From a bacterium (GTDB lineage: Bacteria > RBG-13-66-14): DNA of 12,723 nt. The stretch is from the NCBI GenBank assembly GCA_026398675.1, contig JAPLSK010000178.1, forward strand, positions 1 to 12,723. Reading direction: 5' to 3'. Each line of letters begins with the position of its first letter. The first letter of the stretch is position 1. The notes below the pieces were generated by a model that saw nothing but the letters and a program-made list of their open reading frames with translations, ran no database searches and was not told where the DNA came from. This document shows positions 1 to 6,121 of the stretch, piece by piece. Made by a program: the position numbers and the translations under genes.

Positions 1-1386
1 GCCAAGACGGGCGGCCTGGCCGACGTGGCCGGCGCCCTGCCCCGGGAGTTCAACCGCCTGGGGCACGACACGCGACTCGTCATGCCGCGCTACGCCAAGA
101 TTAAAAACGAGTTGGAGCCGGTGAAGACCGGCCTGGGCGTAAATCTGGCCGGGGAGCGCGTGGCCTTCGATTTGCTGCGGGATGTGAGCCAGGGCTACGA
201 GGCCTGGTTCGTGGATTGCCCGAAATTTTTCAGCCGACCGGGGCTCTACGGCGAGGACGGGGTCGATTACCCCGACAACGCCGCCCGCTTCGCCTTTTTC
301 GCCAAGGCGATTTTGGCCGCGGCCGAGGCGCTCAATTTCACCCCCGACGTCATCCACTGCCACGACTGGCAGACCGCGCTCGTCCCCCTGCTTCTAAAGA
401 ATAGCGGCCGCCCGTTCTCTTCCGGCACCCTCTTCACCATCCACAACTTGGCCTACATGGGCAACTTCCCTCCCGGCGAGGCGCTGCCCTTGATCGGCCT
501 GGACGACGGGGTGTTCGCCGCCGAGGGCGGCCTCGAATACTACGGCAAGGTGAACTACCTCAAGGCCGGCCTGGTATCAGCCGATATTTTGACCACGGTG
601 AGCGAGACCTACGCCCGTGAGATTCAGACGCCGGAGTTCGGCTACGGGCTGGAGGGGGTGCTGCGGTCCCGCTCCGCCGACCTCTTCGGCGTCTTGAACG
701 GGATAGACTACGAAATCTGGAATCCCGCCGTGGACGCCGACCTCGTCGCCCGCTACTCGGCCGAAGACCCCGGCGGCAAGACACTGTGCAAGGCCGACCT
801 TCAGCGGGAGTACGGCCTGCCCGAGCGGGCGGACGTACCGCTCTTCGGCATGGTAACCCGCCTGGCCGACCAGAAGGGGCTGGACCTCTTCGAGAAGGTG
901 GCCGAAGACTTCTTCGCGAGGGAGCTGCAATTCGTCCTCCTGGGGACGGGCGACCCGAAGTACCACGCGCTCTTCGGCGACCTGGCCGCGCGGTATCCGG
1001 AAAAGTGCGGCGTGCGGCTGGCCTACGACGCGGCCCTGGCCCAGCGCATCTACGCCGGGGCAGATCTTTTCCTCATGCCGAGCCGCTACGAGCCCTGCGG
1101 ATTGGGTCAGCTCATCGCCCTGGCTTACGGGACCCTGCCTTTGGTCCGGGCCACGGGGGGGTTGGCCGACACCATCCGGGAGGGGGAGAACGGCTTCGCA
1201 TTCACGGACTACGTGCCGTCGGCCCTTTTCGACGCGACCCGGCGCTCCCTGGCGGCTTTTTCCACCAGGGAAACCTGGGGCGGGCTGGTCCGGCGGGCCT
1301 TCGCCTCCCGGTACCCCTGGTCCCGCTCGGCGGAGAGGTACGTCGAGCTTTTCGATAGAACCTTGACAGAGAGGCGCCGGGGCTAG
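1..1386 (+). CDS. glgA: Glycogen synthase GlgA, 5' end cut by window edge
   Basis: This is a GT5-family glycogen/starch synthase that transfers glucose from ADP-glucose to the non-reducing end of an alpha-1,4-glucan in the cytoplasm. The reading frame is open from base 1 and 461 codons are visible. The first codons read AKTGGLADVAG, the nucleotide-binding loop normally about 15 residues from the start, so only a dozen or so residues are missing and the true start lies outside the window; the GTG at 25 is internal. Other family marks are HCHDWQT (near codon 118), HNLAYMGNF, VLNGIDYEIWNP, and the C-terminal active-site block PSRYEPCGLGQL (near codon 360) followed by TGGLADTI. The sequence is uninterrupted to a TAG stop and the C-terminal length is normal. 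The next gene on the same strand starts about 75 nt later, with no obvious terminator between, so cotranscription with rimP-nusA is possible but unusual. Confidence 0.95.
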   Translation, partial: AKTGGLADVAGALPREFNRLGHDTRLVMPRYAKIKNELEPVKTGLGVNLAGERVAFDLLRDVSQGYEAWFVDCPKFFSRPGLYGEDGVDYPDNAARFAFFAKAILAAAEALNFTPDVIHCHDWQTALVPLLLKNSGRPFSSGTLFTIHNLAYMGNFPPGEALPLIGLDDGVFAAEGGLEYYGKVNYLKAGLVSADILTTVSETYAREIQTPEFGYGLEGVLRSRSADLFGVLNGIDYEIWNPAVDADLVARYSAEDPGGKTLCKADLQREYGLPERADVPLFGMVTRLADQKGLDLFEKVAEDFFARELQFVLLGTGDPKYHALFGDLAARYPEKCGVRLAYDAALAQRIYAGADLFLMPSRYEPCGLGQLIALAYGTLPLVRATGGLADTIREGENGFAFTDYVPSALFDATRRSLAAFSTRETWGGLVRRAFASRYPWSRSAERYVELFDRTLTERRRG

Positions 1387-1398
1387 TCCCCGCTGGAC

Positions 1399-1425
1399 TT
1401 GACCCCGGGGTTGTGTTACTATGCG
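1399..1425 (+). promoter_or_regulatory. Weak candidate promoter before rimP-nusA
   Basis: The spacer after glgA contains TTGACC (1399-1404), a good -35-like hexamer. It is followed by AT-richer sequence TTACTATG (1416-1423), which stands out in this GC-rich DNA. The spacing to the best -10-like hexamer, TATGCG at 1420-1425, is only 15 nt, and to TACTAT (1417-1422) 12 nt, both short for a sigma-70 promoter. The site is in the right place to drive rimP-nusA-infB, but this is a guess from position and composition. Confidence 0.3.
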
Positions 1426-1468
1426 CGAGGCGGCGTGAAAGTCGCCCGCTTCGACCCGGGTGGTCGGG

Positions 1469-1766
1469 ATGAACCGGGCCGTTGAGATACATGACGCCGT
1501 CGTCGAACTGCTGCAACCGCTTTTGGTCATTGAGGGGCTCATTCTGGTCGAGTGCACGGTCGCTCTCAGCCGGGGCTCCCTGAAGCTGGACCTGGCGGTG
1601 GACCGCGACGGGGCGCCGGCGGATGGTGTACACGGCCTTGTCGTGGGTGAATACTCACGCCTGACCCGCTACATCTTGACCGTGCTCGAGGCCGAGATGC
1701 CCGAGTTGGGCGAGATTCAGTTGACGGTAGGCGAAGAGGGCCAAGAAACGGTAGGCCTCTCCGAGA
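1469..1766 (+). pseudogene. rimP: Truncated RimP (ribosome maturation factor), N-terminal domain only
   Basis: RimP helps assemble the 30S subunit. The ATG at 1469 (an in-frame GTG lies at 1460) opens a frame starting MNRAVEIHDAVVELLQPLL. Its pattern of a first helix, then LILVECTV, LKLDLAVDRDGAPADGV, and a helix around SRLTRYILTVLEAE matches the RimP N-terminal domain. The block that should read like YxLEVSSPGLDRPL is degraded to IQLTVGEEGQETVGLSEN, and the C-terminal SH3-like domain (roughly 65-70 residues) is absent. There is no stop before nusA: the frame continues out of phase through the first 420 nt of nusA to a TGA at 2185, giving only low-complexity shadow sequence. The position directly upstream of nusA is the classical rimP position, which supports the call. 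I read it as a gene that lost about 200 nt at its 3' end, by real deletion or misassembly. Confidence 0.65.
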
Positions 1767-3041
1767 ATGGATTACGACTTCATCCAAGCCCTGGAAGCCA
1801 TCGCCAGGAACAAGGGCATCGAGCAGGACATCCTCTACGACGCGCTGGAGGCTGGCCTTCTGGCCGCCGGTCGGCGCCGGTTCGGCGAGCACGCCGTCAT
1901 ATCGTCCCAGGTGGACCTGGACGAGGGGAAGGTCCTGGTCTGGTTGACCAAGAAGGTAGTGCGCAGGGTCAAGGACCACATCACGGAGATTTCGCAGAAG
2001 GACGCGCGGTACCTGGCCGGCGCCGAGGTGGTCATCGGCGACGAGCTGGACATCGAGGTGGACACCTCGGATTTCGGCCGCTCCGCCGCCCAGACCGCCA
2101 AACAGGTCGTCATGCAGCGCATCCGGGAGGCCGAGCGGGACACCATCTTCGACGAGTTCAAGCACCGCGAGGGGACCCTGATTAACGGCATCGTCCAGGG
2201 CGACTCCGCCGGCGGCATCGTCATTGACCTGGGGCGCACCGACGGCATCATGCCCTATTCCGAGCGCATCCCCCGCGAGCAGTACCGCAAGGGAGACCGC
2301 GTCAAGGCCTTCGTGCTCGAGGTGCGCAAGACCAACCGCAGCCCCCAAATCATCCTCTCCCGGCGCCACCCGGGCCTGGTGGAACAGCTCTTCGCCCAGG
2401 AGATTCCCGAGGTGGCCGACGGGACGGTGGTGATAGCCGCCATCGCCCGCGACGCCGGTTTCCGCACCAAGGTCGCCGTCCGCTCCACCGATCCCAACGT
2501 GGACGCCGTGGGCACCTGCGTGGGACTGCGCGGCTACCGCATCCAGTCCATCGTGCGCGAGCTGGACCAGGAACGGGTGGACCTCGTCCTGTGGGACCGG
2601 GACATGCTCCGCTTCGCCAAGCACTCTTTCAACCCGGTTGAGGTCCTGCGGGCCGAATACGACGAAATCAACGAACGGGTGCTCGTCGTCGTCCCCGATG
2701 AAAAGCTGTCGGTGGCCATCGGCAAGGGCGGGCGGAACATCAAGCTCGCCTCGCGGCTGGTCGGGGTCCGGATTGATGTGCGCAGCCCCGAGCAGTACGA
2801 GGAGGAGAAGACCGCCCTCTCGGCCCAGGAGGAGCAGGAGGAGGTCGTCGCCGACCTGACCTGTCTGCCCGGGGTCGGCGAGTCCACGGCGATGAACCTC
2901 TTCGCGGCCGGTTTCGACGGCGTGGAGACCGTGGCGGCGGCATCGGCGGAGAACCTCTCCAAGGCCAAGGGCATCGGGCCGAAGACGGCGGAGAAGCTCA
3001 TCCTGGCCGCCAAGAAGCTCCTGGAGGAAGAGGGCTACTAA
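1767..3041 (+). CDS. nusA: Transcription termination/antitermination factor NusA
   Basis: NusA binds RNA polymerase and nascent RNA and modulates pausing, termination and antitermination. The 424-residue protein is complete. The RNAP-binding N-terminal domain covers about 1-125; the S1 domain about 135-200 (GIVQGDSAGGIVIDLG); KH1 about 215-285 with the GLRG loop at 253-256; KH2 about 300-345 with IGKGGRNIKLA from 318. A C-terminal helix-hairpin-helix region covers about 362-424, with LPGVGESTAMNLF and AKGIGPKTAEKLI. One small oddity is LDQERVDLVLW where many homologues have LxGERIDIVxW. The ATG at 1767 is chosen because MDYDFIQALEAIARNKGI is the normal NusA N-terminus; the Shine-Dalgarno is weak (GAG only), which fits translational coupling to an upstream rimP. 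The last ten codons form the first unit of the tandem array that follows. Confidence 0.97.
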   Translation: MDYDFIQALEAIARNKGIEQDILYDALEAGLLAAGRRRFGEHAVISSQVDLDEGKVLVWLTKKVVRRVKDHITEISQKDARYLAGAEVVIGDELDIEVDTSDFGRSAAQTAKQVVMQRIREAERDTIFDEFKHREGTLINGIVQGDSAGGIVIDLGRTDGIMPYSERIPREQYRKGDRVKAFVLEVRKTNRSPQIILSRRHPGLVEQLFAQEIPEVADGTVVIAAIARDAGFRTKVAVRSTDPNVDAVGTCVGLRGYRIQSIVRELDQERVDLVLWDRDMLRFAKHSFNPVEVLRAEYDEINERVLVVVPDEKLSVAIGKGGRNIKLASRLVGVRIDVRSPEQYEEEKTALSAQEEQEEVVADLTCLPGVGESTAMNLFAAGFDGVETVAAASAENLSKAKGIGPKTAEKLILAAKKLLEEEGY

Positions 3042-3053
3042 AAACCGCCCCGG

Positions 3054-3266
3054 ATGTTTCCCGCATCCCGTTGTGCGACAAGAAGCACATGGTGCAAGAA
3101 GGTCATTAGAAAGCCATCCCGGATGTTTCACCGGGTAGACCGCAGCCTGTTGTGCGACAAGAATCTCCTGGAGGAAGAGGGCTACTGGAAATCGTCCCGG
3201 ATGTTTCACCGTGAAGACCGCAGCCTGTTGTGCGACAATAAGCACATGGTGCGAGAGGGTTATTAG
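3054..3266 (+). other. Open frame across the tandem array, probably not a gene
   Basis: A 70-codon frame, the same frame as nusA, starts at an ATG inside the first repeat unit and ends with TAG seven bases before infB. It encodes two imperfect copies of a K-x-LLEEEGY / MFHR-x-DRSLLCD pattern. Composition and content come from duplication of the nusA tail and spacer, and no ribosome-binding site is evident. It is recorded because the repeat keeps the nusA frame open after the nusA stop, so a stop-codon readthrough product would carry about 74 extra residues. I do not claim it is expressed. Confidence 0.25.
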
Positions 3267-3270
3267 AAGG
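3265..3270 (+). promoter_or_regulatory. Shine-Dalgarno of infB inside the last repeat unit
   Basis: AGAAGG lies just two bases before the infB ATG at 3273, which is unusually tight. A second purine tract, GAGAGGG at 3253-3259, is 13 bases away, which is loose. Both belong to the terminal repeat unit, so the tandem array supplies the infB ribosome-binding region. Confidence 0.5.
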
Positions 3271-3272
3271 TT

Positions 3273-4415
3273 ATGAGGGTTCACGAGCTGTCAACAGAGT
3301 TCGGCATCCCGTCAAAGCTCCTGATAGCCAGGATGCGCTCCCTGGGTATCGAGGTGTCCGGCCACATGTCGTCGGTCAACCCCGAGCAGGAGAAGTTGCT
3401 GCGCACGAAGTTCAAGGCGCAGGCGTTGGCCGACGGCTCCTTCGACAAACCGCTCCCTAAGGCTCGGCGGGAGAAGAAACCGACGACGCCGGAGGAGAAG
3501 GCCCGCGCCCGGGCCGAATCCGTGGGGACGAAGCGCACCGACGATAAACCCCGGGTCCGCGTCCGTCACCACCCCCAGGAGGAGGTCGTCCAGGTCGAGG
3601 GCGAGTCGGTCGAAGTGCGGGAAGTCGAGACTAAGGGCGAGATTGTCATCGCCTCCAAGGTCCACCTCAAAGGCGTCGCCAAGACCGGGGCGAGAAAAGC
3701 CGCCTCGACGATGGAAACGGAGACGCCCGTCGTGGAGACCAAGGAGGAAGTGGAGCGGCCCGTCACTTCCCCGGTGGTTCCCCGGCGCGATATCAAGCGG
3801 CCCGATTTCGAAACCCACGGGGAGGAAGAAGAGGACAAGCGCGGTGGTTCGCGGGTGCTCTACCGCCCCGAGACGCCGGTCGCCGCCGAGGACGTCGGCT
3901 TCACCGCCCCGGAGAAAAAGCCGCCCAAGACCGTCCGTCGCCGCCGTCGTCGCCGCCGCCGGAAATCCAGCTCGGTGATGATCCACGAGCTCCGCACCAG
4001 CCGCAAGACACGATCCAGGGCCAAGGGCGAGGCCAAGAAGGTCTCCATTTCGAGGCCCATCACCCCCATCGAGCTGGCCGACCTGCTCCACCTCTCGGTG
4101 GACGACATCCTGGCCAAGCTCGTCGAGCTGGGCGAGGAGTACGGGGCCATCGAGGAGATGGATGTCGTCACGGTGGCTACCCTGGTGGATGAGCTGGGCT
4201 TCGAGGCGGTGCTGCCCACCGACTTCGATGATGAGAGCAAACTGAAGCCGCGCCCGCCGATCGTCGCCGTGCTCGGTCACGTGGATCACGGCAAGACCAC
4301 CCTTTTGGACTACATTCGCCAAACCGAGGTGGCCGCCGGGGAGGCGGGGGGCATCACCCAGCACATCGGCGCCTACCAGCCTTTACCGCAATGCGGGCCA
4401 GGGGTGCCGAAGTGA
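3273..4415 (+). CDS. infB: Translation initiation factor IF-2, 5' fragment (frame broken in the G domain)
   Basis: IF-2 is the GTPase that places fMet-tRNA on the 30S subunit and promotes subunit joining. The ATG at 3273 gives MRVHELSTEFGIPSKLLIAR, a standard IF2_N start. Residues 1-50 are IF2_N; about 55-235 are a charged, low-complexity linker including nine consecutive arginines (222-230); a second IF2_N-like segment follows at about 255-315 (ITPIELADLLHLSVDDILAK). The GTPase domain begins near 328 with G1 GHVDHGKT (335-342) and switch I GGITQHIGAYQ (359-369). After GAYQ the frame changes: the last 11 codons are nonsense ending at TGA 4413-4415. The true continuation lies in the frame starting at 4379. 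Comparison with the family shows that about 17 codons, 3n+1 nt (roughly 49-55), including strand beta-3 and the G3 motif DTPGH, are missing. Confidence 0.92.
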   Translation: MRVHELSTEFGIPSKLLIARMRSLGIEVSGHMSSVNPEQEKLLRTKFKAQALADGSFDKPLPKARREKKPTTPEEKARARAESVGTKRTDDKPRVRVRHHPQEEVVQVEGESVEVREVETKGEIVIASKVHLKGVAKTGARKAASTMETETPVVETKEEVERPVTSPVVPRRDIKRPDFETHGEEEEDKRGGSRVLYRPETPVAAEDVGFTAPEKKPPKTVRRRRRRRRRKSSSVMIHELRTSRKTRSRAKGEAKKVSISRPITPIELADLLHLSVDDILAKLVELGEEYGAIEEMDVVTVATLVDELGFEAVLPTDFDDESKLKPRPPIVAVLGHVDHGKTTLLDYIRQTEVAAGEAGGITQHIGAYQPLPQCGPGVPK

Positions 4416-5704
4416 CCGACATCGTCGTCCTGGTGGTTGCCGCCGACGACGGCGTCATGCCCCAGACCGTCGAGGCCATCAACCACGCCCGCGCCGCCGA
4501 CGTCGAGATAGTCGTGGCCGTCACCAAGATGGACAAGCCCGAGGCCGACGCGGAAAAGGTGCGGCGCCAGCTTTCCAAGTACAACCTCGCCCCCGAGGAC
4601 TGGGGCGGTCAGACCACTTTTTGCGAGGTGTCCGGCGTCACCGGCCAGGGCGTGGACCAGCTCCTGGAAAGCCTCGCCCTCCACGGCGAGATGCTGGAGC
4701 TCAGGGCGGACGAGAGTGCCAACCCCCAGGGCGTCGTGATTGAGACCCGTATAGATCGCGGCCGGGGCGGCGTCGGAACGATCATCATCACCGACGGAAC
4801 TCTTAAAATCGGCCAGGCCTTCGTCTGCGGTACCCAGGCCGGCAAGGTCCGACTGATGGCCGACGACAAGGGCAAGCAGATACAGTCCATACCGCCCGGC
4901 ACACCCGGCGAGATCCAGGGCTTCGACGGTCTCCCCGAGGCGGGTGATTCCCTCATCTCCGTCGCCGACGAGAAGATGGCCCGCGCCATCGCCTCCCTGC
5001 GACAGTCCGCCGGCCGTGAGGAGAAGCTTGAGAGCGTCAAACGCAAGACCCTGGCGGATTTTCTCAAGCCCGGAGGGATCGAGGAGGCGAGCAAGCTGCC
5101 CCTCATCATCAAGGGCGATGTGAACGGAACCGTGGAGGCCGTGCGGGATTCCATCGTCCGGTTCAACTGCGACGAGGTGGAAATCGAGGTCATTCACTCC
5201 GCGGTTGGGGGTGTGACGGAGGCGGATGTGCAGTTAGCCGCGGCCACCGGCGCGGTCGTCGTCGGCTTCAACGTGGTGCCCGATTCCAAGGCGGTGAATC
5301 TCGCCCAGCGGATGGAAGTGCAGGTAAAGCTCTTCAGGATAATCTACGAGCTTTTGGACGAGATAAAGGCCATGGTGAGCGGCATGCTCGCTCCGGAGAT
5401 ACGCGAGCAGGGGTTGGGGCAGGCGGAGGTCCGGGAGACGTTCCGCATCCCCAAGGTCGGCGTCATCGCCGGCTGTTACGTGACTTCGGGCAAGGTGAAG
5501 CGCAACGTCATGGCCCGGTTGGTCCGGGACGGGCGATTGGTTTACGAGGGCCGGCTTTCAAGCCTCCGGCGATTCAAGGAGGACGTGCGCGAGGTCGCGG
5601 AGGGCTACGAGTGCGGCATCGGCCTCGAGCGCTTCGACGACATTCACGTCGGGGACATGATAGATGTCTACGAGCTGATCGAGGAGGCACGCGTGCTCGC
5701 GTAA
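4379..5704 (+). CDS. infB: Translation initiation factor IF-2, 3' fragment
   Basis: This is the rest of IF-2, shifted by one frame relative to the 5' fragment. Family similarity starts at 4379 (AFTAMRARGAEVTDIVVLVV); the first ATG in the frame is 4391, but no ribosome-binding site suggests separate translation. It carries the G4 motif as TKMDKPEAD (the family usually has NKMDKP), G5 as SGVTGQGVDQLLE (usually SAKTG), domain II, the linker helix, and the fMet-tRNA-binding C-terminal domains (VRETFRIPKVGVIAGCYV, GYECGIGLERFDDIHVGDMI). It ends at a normal C-terminus with TAA at 5702-5704. The fragment is well conserved over its whole length, which argues against long-standing decay. An IF-2 without DTPGH could not switch normally, so either another intact copy exists, or the lesion is an assembly or variant artefact. 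Confidence 0.92.
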   Translation, partial: AFTAMRARGAEVTDIVVLVVAADDGVMPQTVEAINHARAADVEIVVAVTKMDKPEADAEKVRRQLSKYNLAPEDWGGQTTFCEVSGVTGQGVDQLLESLALHGEMLELRADESANPQGVVIETRIDRGRGGVGTIIITDGTLKIGQAFVCGTQAGKVRLMADDKGKQIQSIPPGTPGEIQGFDGLPEAGDSLISVADEKMARAIASLRQSAGREEKLESVKRKTLADFLKPGGIEEASKLPLIIKGDVNGTVEAVRDSIVRFNCDEVEIEVIHSAVGGVTEADVQLAAATGAVVVGFNVVPDSKAVNLAQRMEVQVKLFRIIYELLDEIKAMVSGMLAPEIREQGLGQAEVRETFRIPKVGVIAGCYVTSGKVKRNVMARLVRDGRLVYEGRLSSLRRFKEDVREVAEGYECGIGLERFDDIHVGDMIDVYELIEEARVLA

Positions 5705-5709
5705 CCCGG

Positions 5710-5803
5710 CCGGGAGGGTGGCTTAACGGGGCGGTTCGTTAATGCCGGGGACTGTCGCGTGAGCGCCTTCGACTGAATTCCGGGAGTACGGTTTAACGGG
5801 GCG
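5710..5803. repeat. 24-nt imperfect direct repeat, 70-nt period
   Basis: CCGGGAG-N3-GG-(C/T)TTAACGGGGCG occurs at 5710-5733 and again at 5780-5803, matching at 20 of 24 positions. The bases between do not match, so it is not a simple tandem duplication of the whole 70 nt. Function unknown; it lies directly after the infB stop codon and before its terminator. Confidence 0.6.
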
Positions 5804-5856
5804 ATGGGTGGGGCTGCTCGTTTTGTTTCCATTAAACGCGGGTTCTTTTTTAGTGC

Positions 5857-5881
5857 GCGGTTCGCTCGAACCGCTTTTTTT
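5857..5881 (+). terminator. Rho-independent terminator after infB
   Basis: GCGGTTCG (5857-5864) and CGAACCGC (5867-5874) are perfect inverted repeats, probably forming a 6-7-bp stem with a small loop, followed immediately by seven T (5875-5881). It ends the rimP-nusA-infB transcript about 150 nt after the infB stop. Confidence 0.85.
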
Positions 5882-6043
5882 ATCGCCGCTCGGGTCCGGG
5901 GTGCCGTTCGACGGTAAAAAATCGCCCGAGGCGAAGCGGGTGTGATTCAGCAAGTTCTGATGGGGAAGGTTTATAAAAAAACCCGCCCGTGGACGAGGTC
6001 CTTCTGAGCCTAGTGGTGTACTCATCGGGCTCGGGCGCGTGCG

Positions 6044-6071
6044 AAAACCCCGCTCATGGGCGGGGTCTTTT
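6044..6071 (-). terminator. Terminator of the HEAT-repeat gene, possibly bidirectional
   Basis: ACCCCGC (6047-6053) pairs perfectly with GCGGGGT (6060-6066) around loop TCATGG. Read leftward, the stem is followed by TTTTC, about 56 nt past the stop of the minus-strand gene. Read rightward it is followed by CTTTTA, so it may also act as a backup for infB readthrough. Confidence 0.8.
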
Positions 6072-6121
6072 AGAGCCTAATTGAATGATTCAACCGCACC
6101 CACGGACGGGGCGGGGTCCGG

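Larger units (their letters stand above)
3012..3270 (+). repeat. Degenerate tandem array, about 78-nt units copying the nusA 3' end
   Basis: About 3.4 units lie head to tail: A 3012-3079, B 3080-3158, C 3159-3236, and partial D from 3237. Each starts with a copy of the end of nusA and ends with TTGTGCGAC. A and C share 26 of 27 bases at the start (encoding K-K/N-LLEEEGY). B and D share a variant (encoding KHMV-Q/R-EG-H/Y, then TAG). B and C agree at about 40 of 42 bases over TCCCGGATGTTTCACCG... to TTGTGCGAC. The alternation A-B, C-D suggests a 147-nt (49-codon) duplication of an already duplicated pair. A, C and D lie in the nusA frame, B does not. Each full unit carries the small palindrome TTGT-GCG-ACAA (3071, 3150, 3228; spacing 79 and 78 nt). 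The last unit runs up to the infB start. Confidence 0.9.
5705..6121. other. 417-nt non-coding region between convergent genes
   Basis: This stretch separates infB (+) from the HEAT-repeat gene (-). It holds two terminators (listed separately), an imperfect direct repeat near its left end, and a run of seven A at 5975-5981. Read on the minus strand, that run follows CACGGGCGGG and could be a second stop signal for the leftward transcript, although its stem is unclear. A 100-codon minus-strand frame (5723-6025) has no recognisable domain, covers both the terminator and the repeat, and is rejected. rbfA and truB, the usual followers of infB, are not here. I see no tRNA or recognisable riboswitch. 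Confidence 0.7.

Noticed and set aside
1401..1411. Terminator between glgA and rimP (ACCCCGGGGT palindrome)
   Set aside because: The palindrome has no loop and no following T-run.
577..1557. 326-codon minus-strand frame opposite glgA
   Set aside because: Overlaps a clearly conserved glycogen synthase; composition is typical of an antisense frame.
3012..3270. CRISPR array
   Set aside because: The period is about 78 nt and the whole unit is conserved including its coding part; there are no unique spacers and no cas genes.
1566..3284. 572-codon minus-strand frame opposite nusA and the repeat array
   Set aside because: It mirrors nusA codon by codon (antisense of GC-rich codons), has no domain, and its repeated N-terminus is only the complement of the tandem array.
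3312..4364. 350-codon minus-strand frame opposite infB
   Set aside because: Antisense shadow of the IF-2 5' fragment, low-complexity and without domains.
4379..4415. Programmed frameshift or intein/intron in infB
   Set aside because: There is no slippery heptamer or inserted sequence; an essential segment is missing, and a frameshift would not restore DTPGH.
5723..6025. 100-codon minus-strand frame in the non-coding region
   Set aside because: It covers a strong terminator and a direct repeat, and has no ribosome-binding site or recognisable domain.
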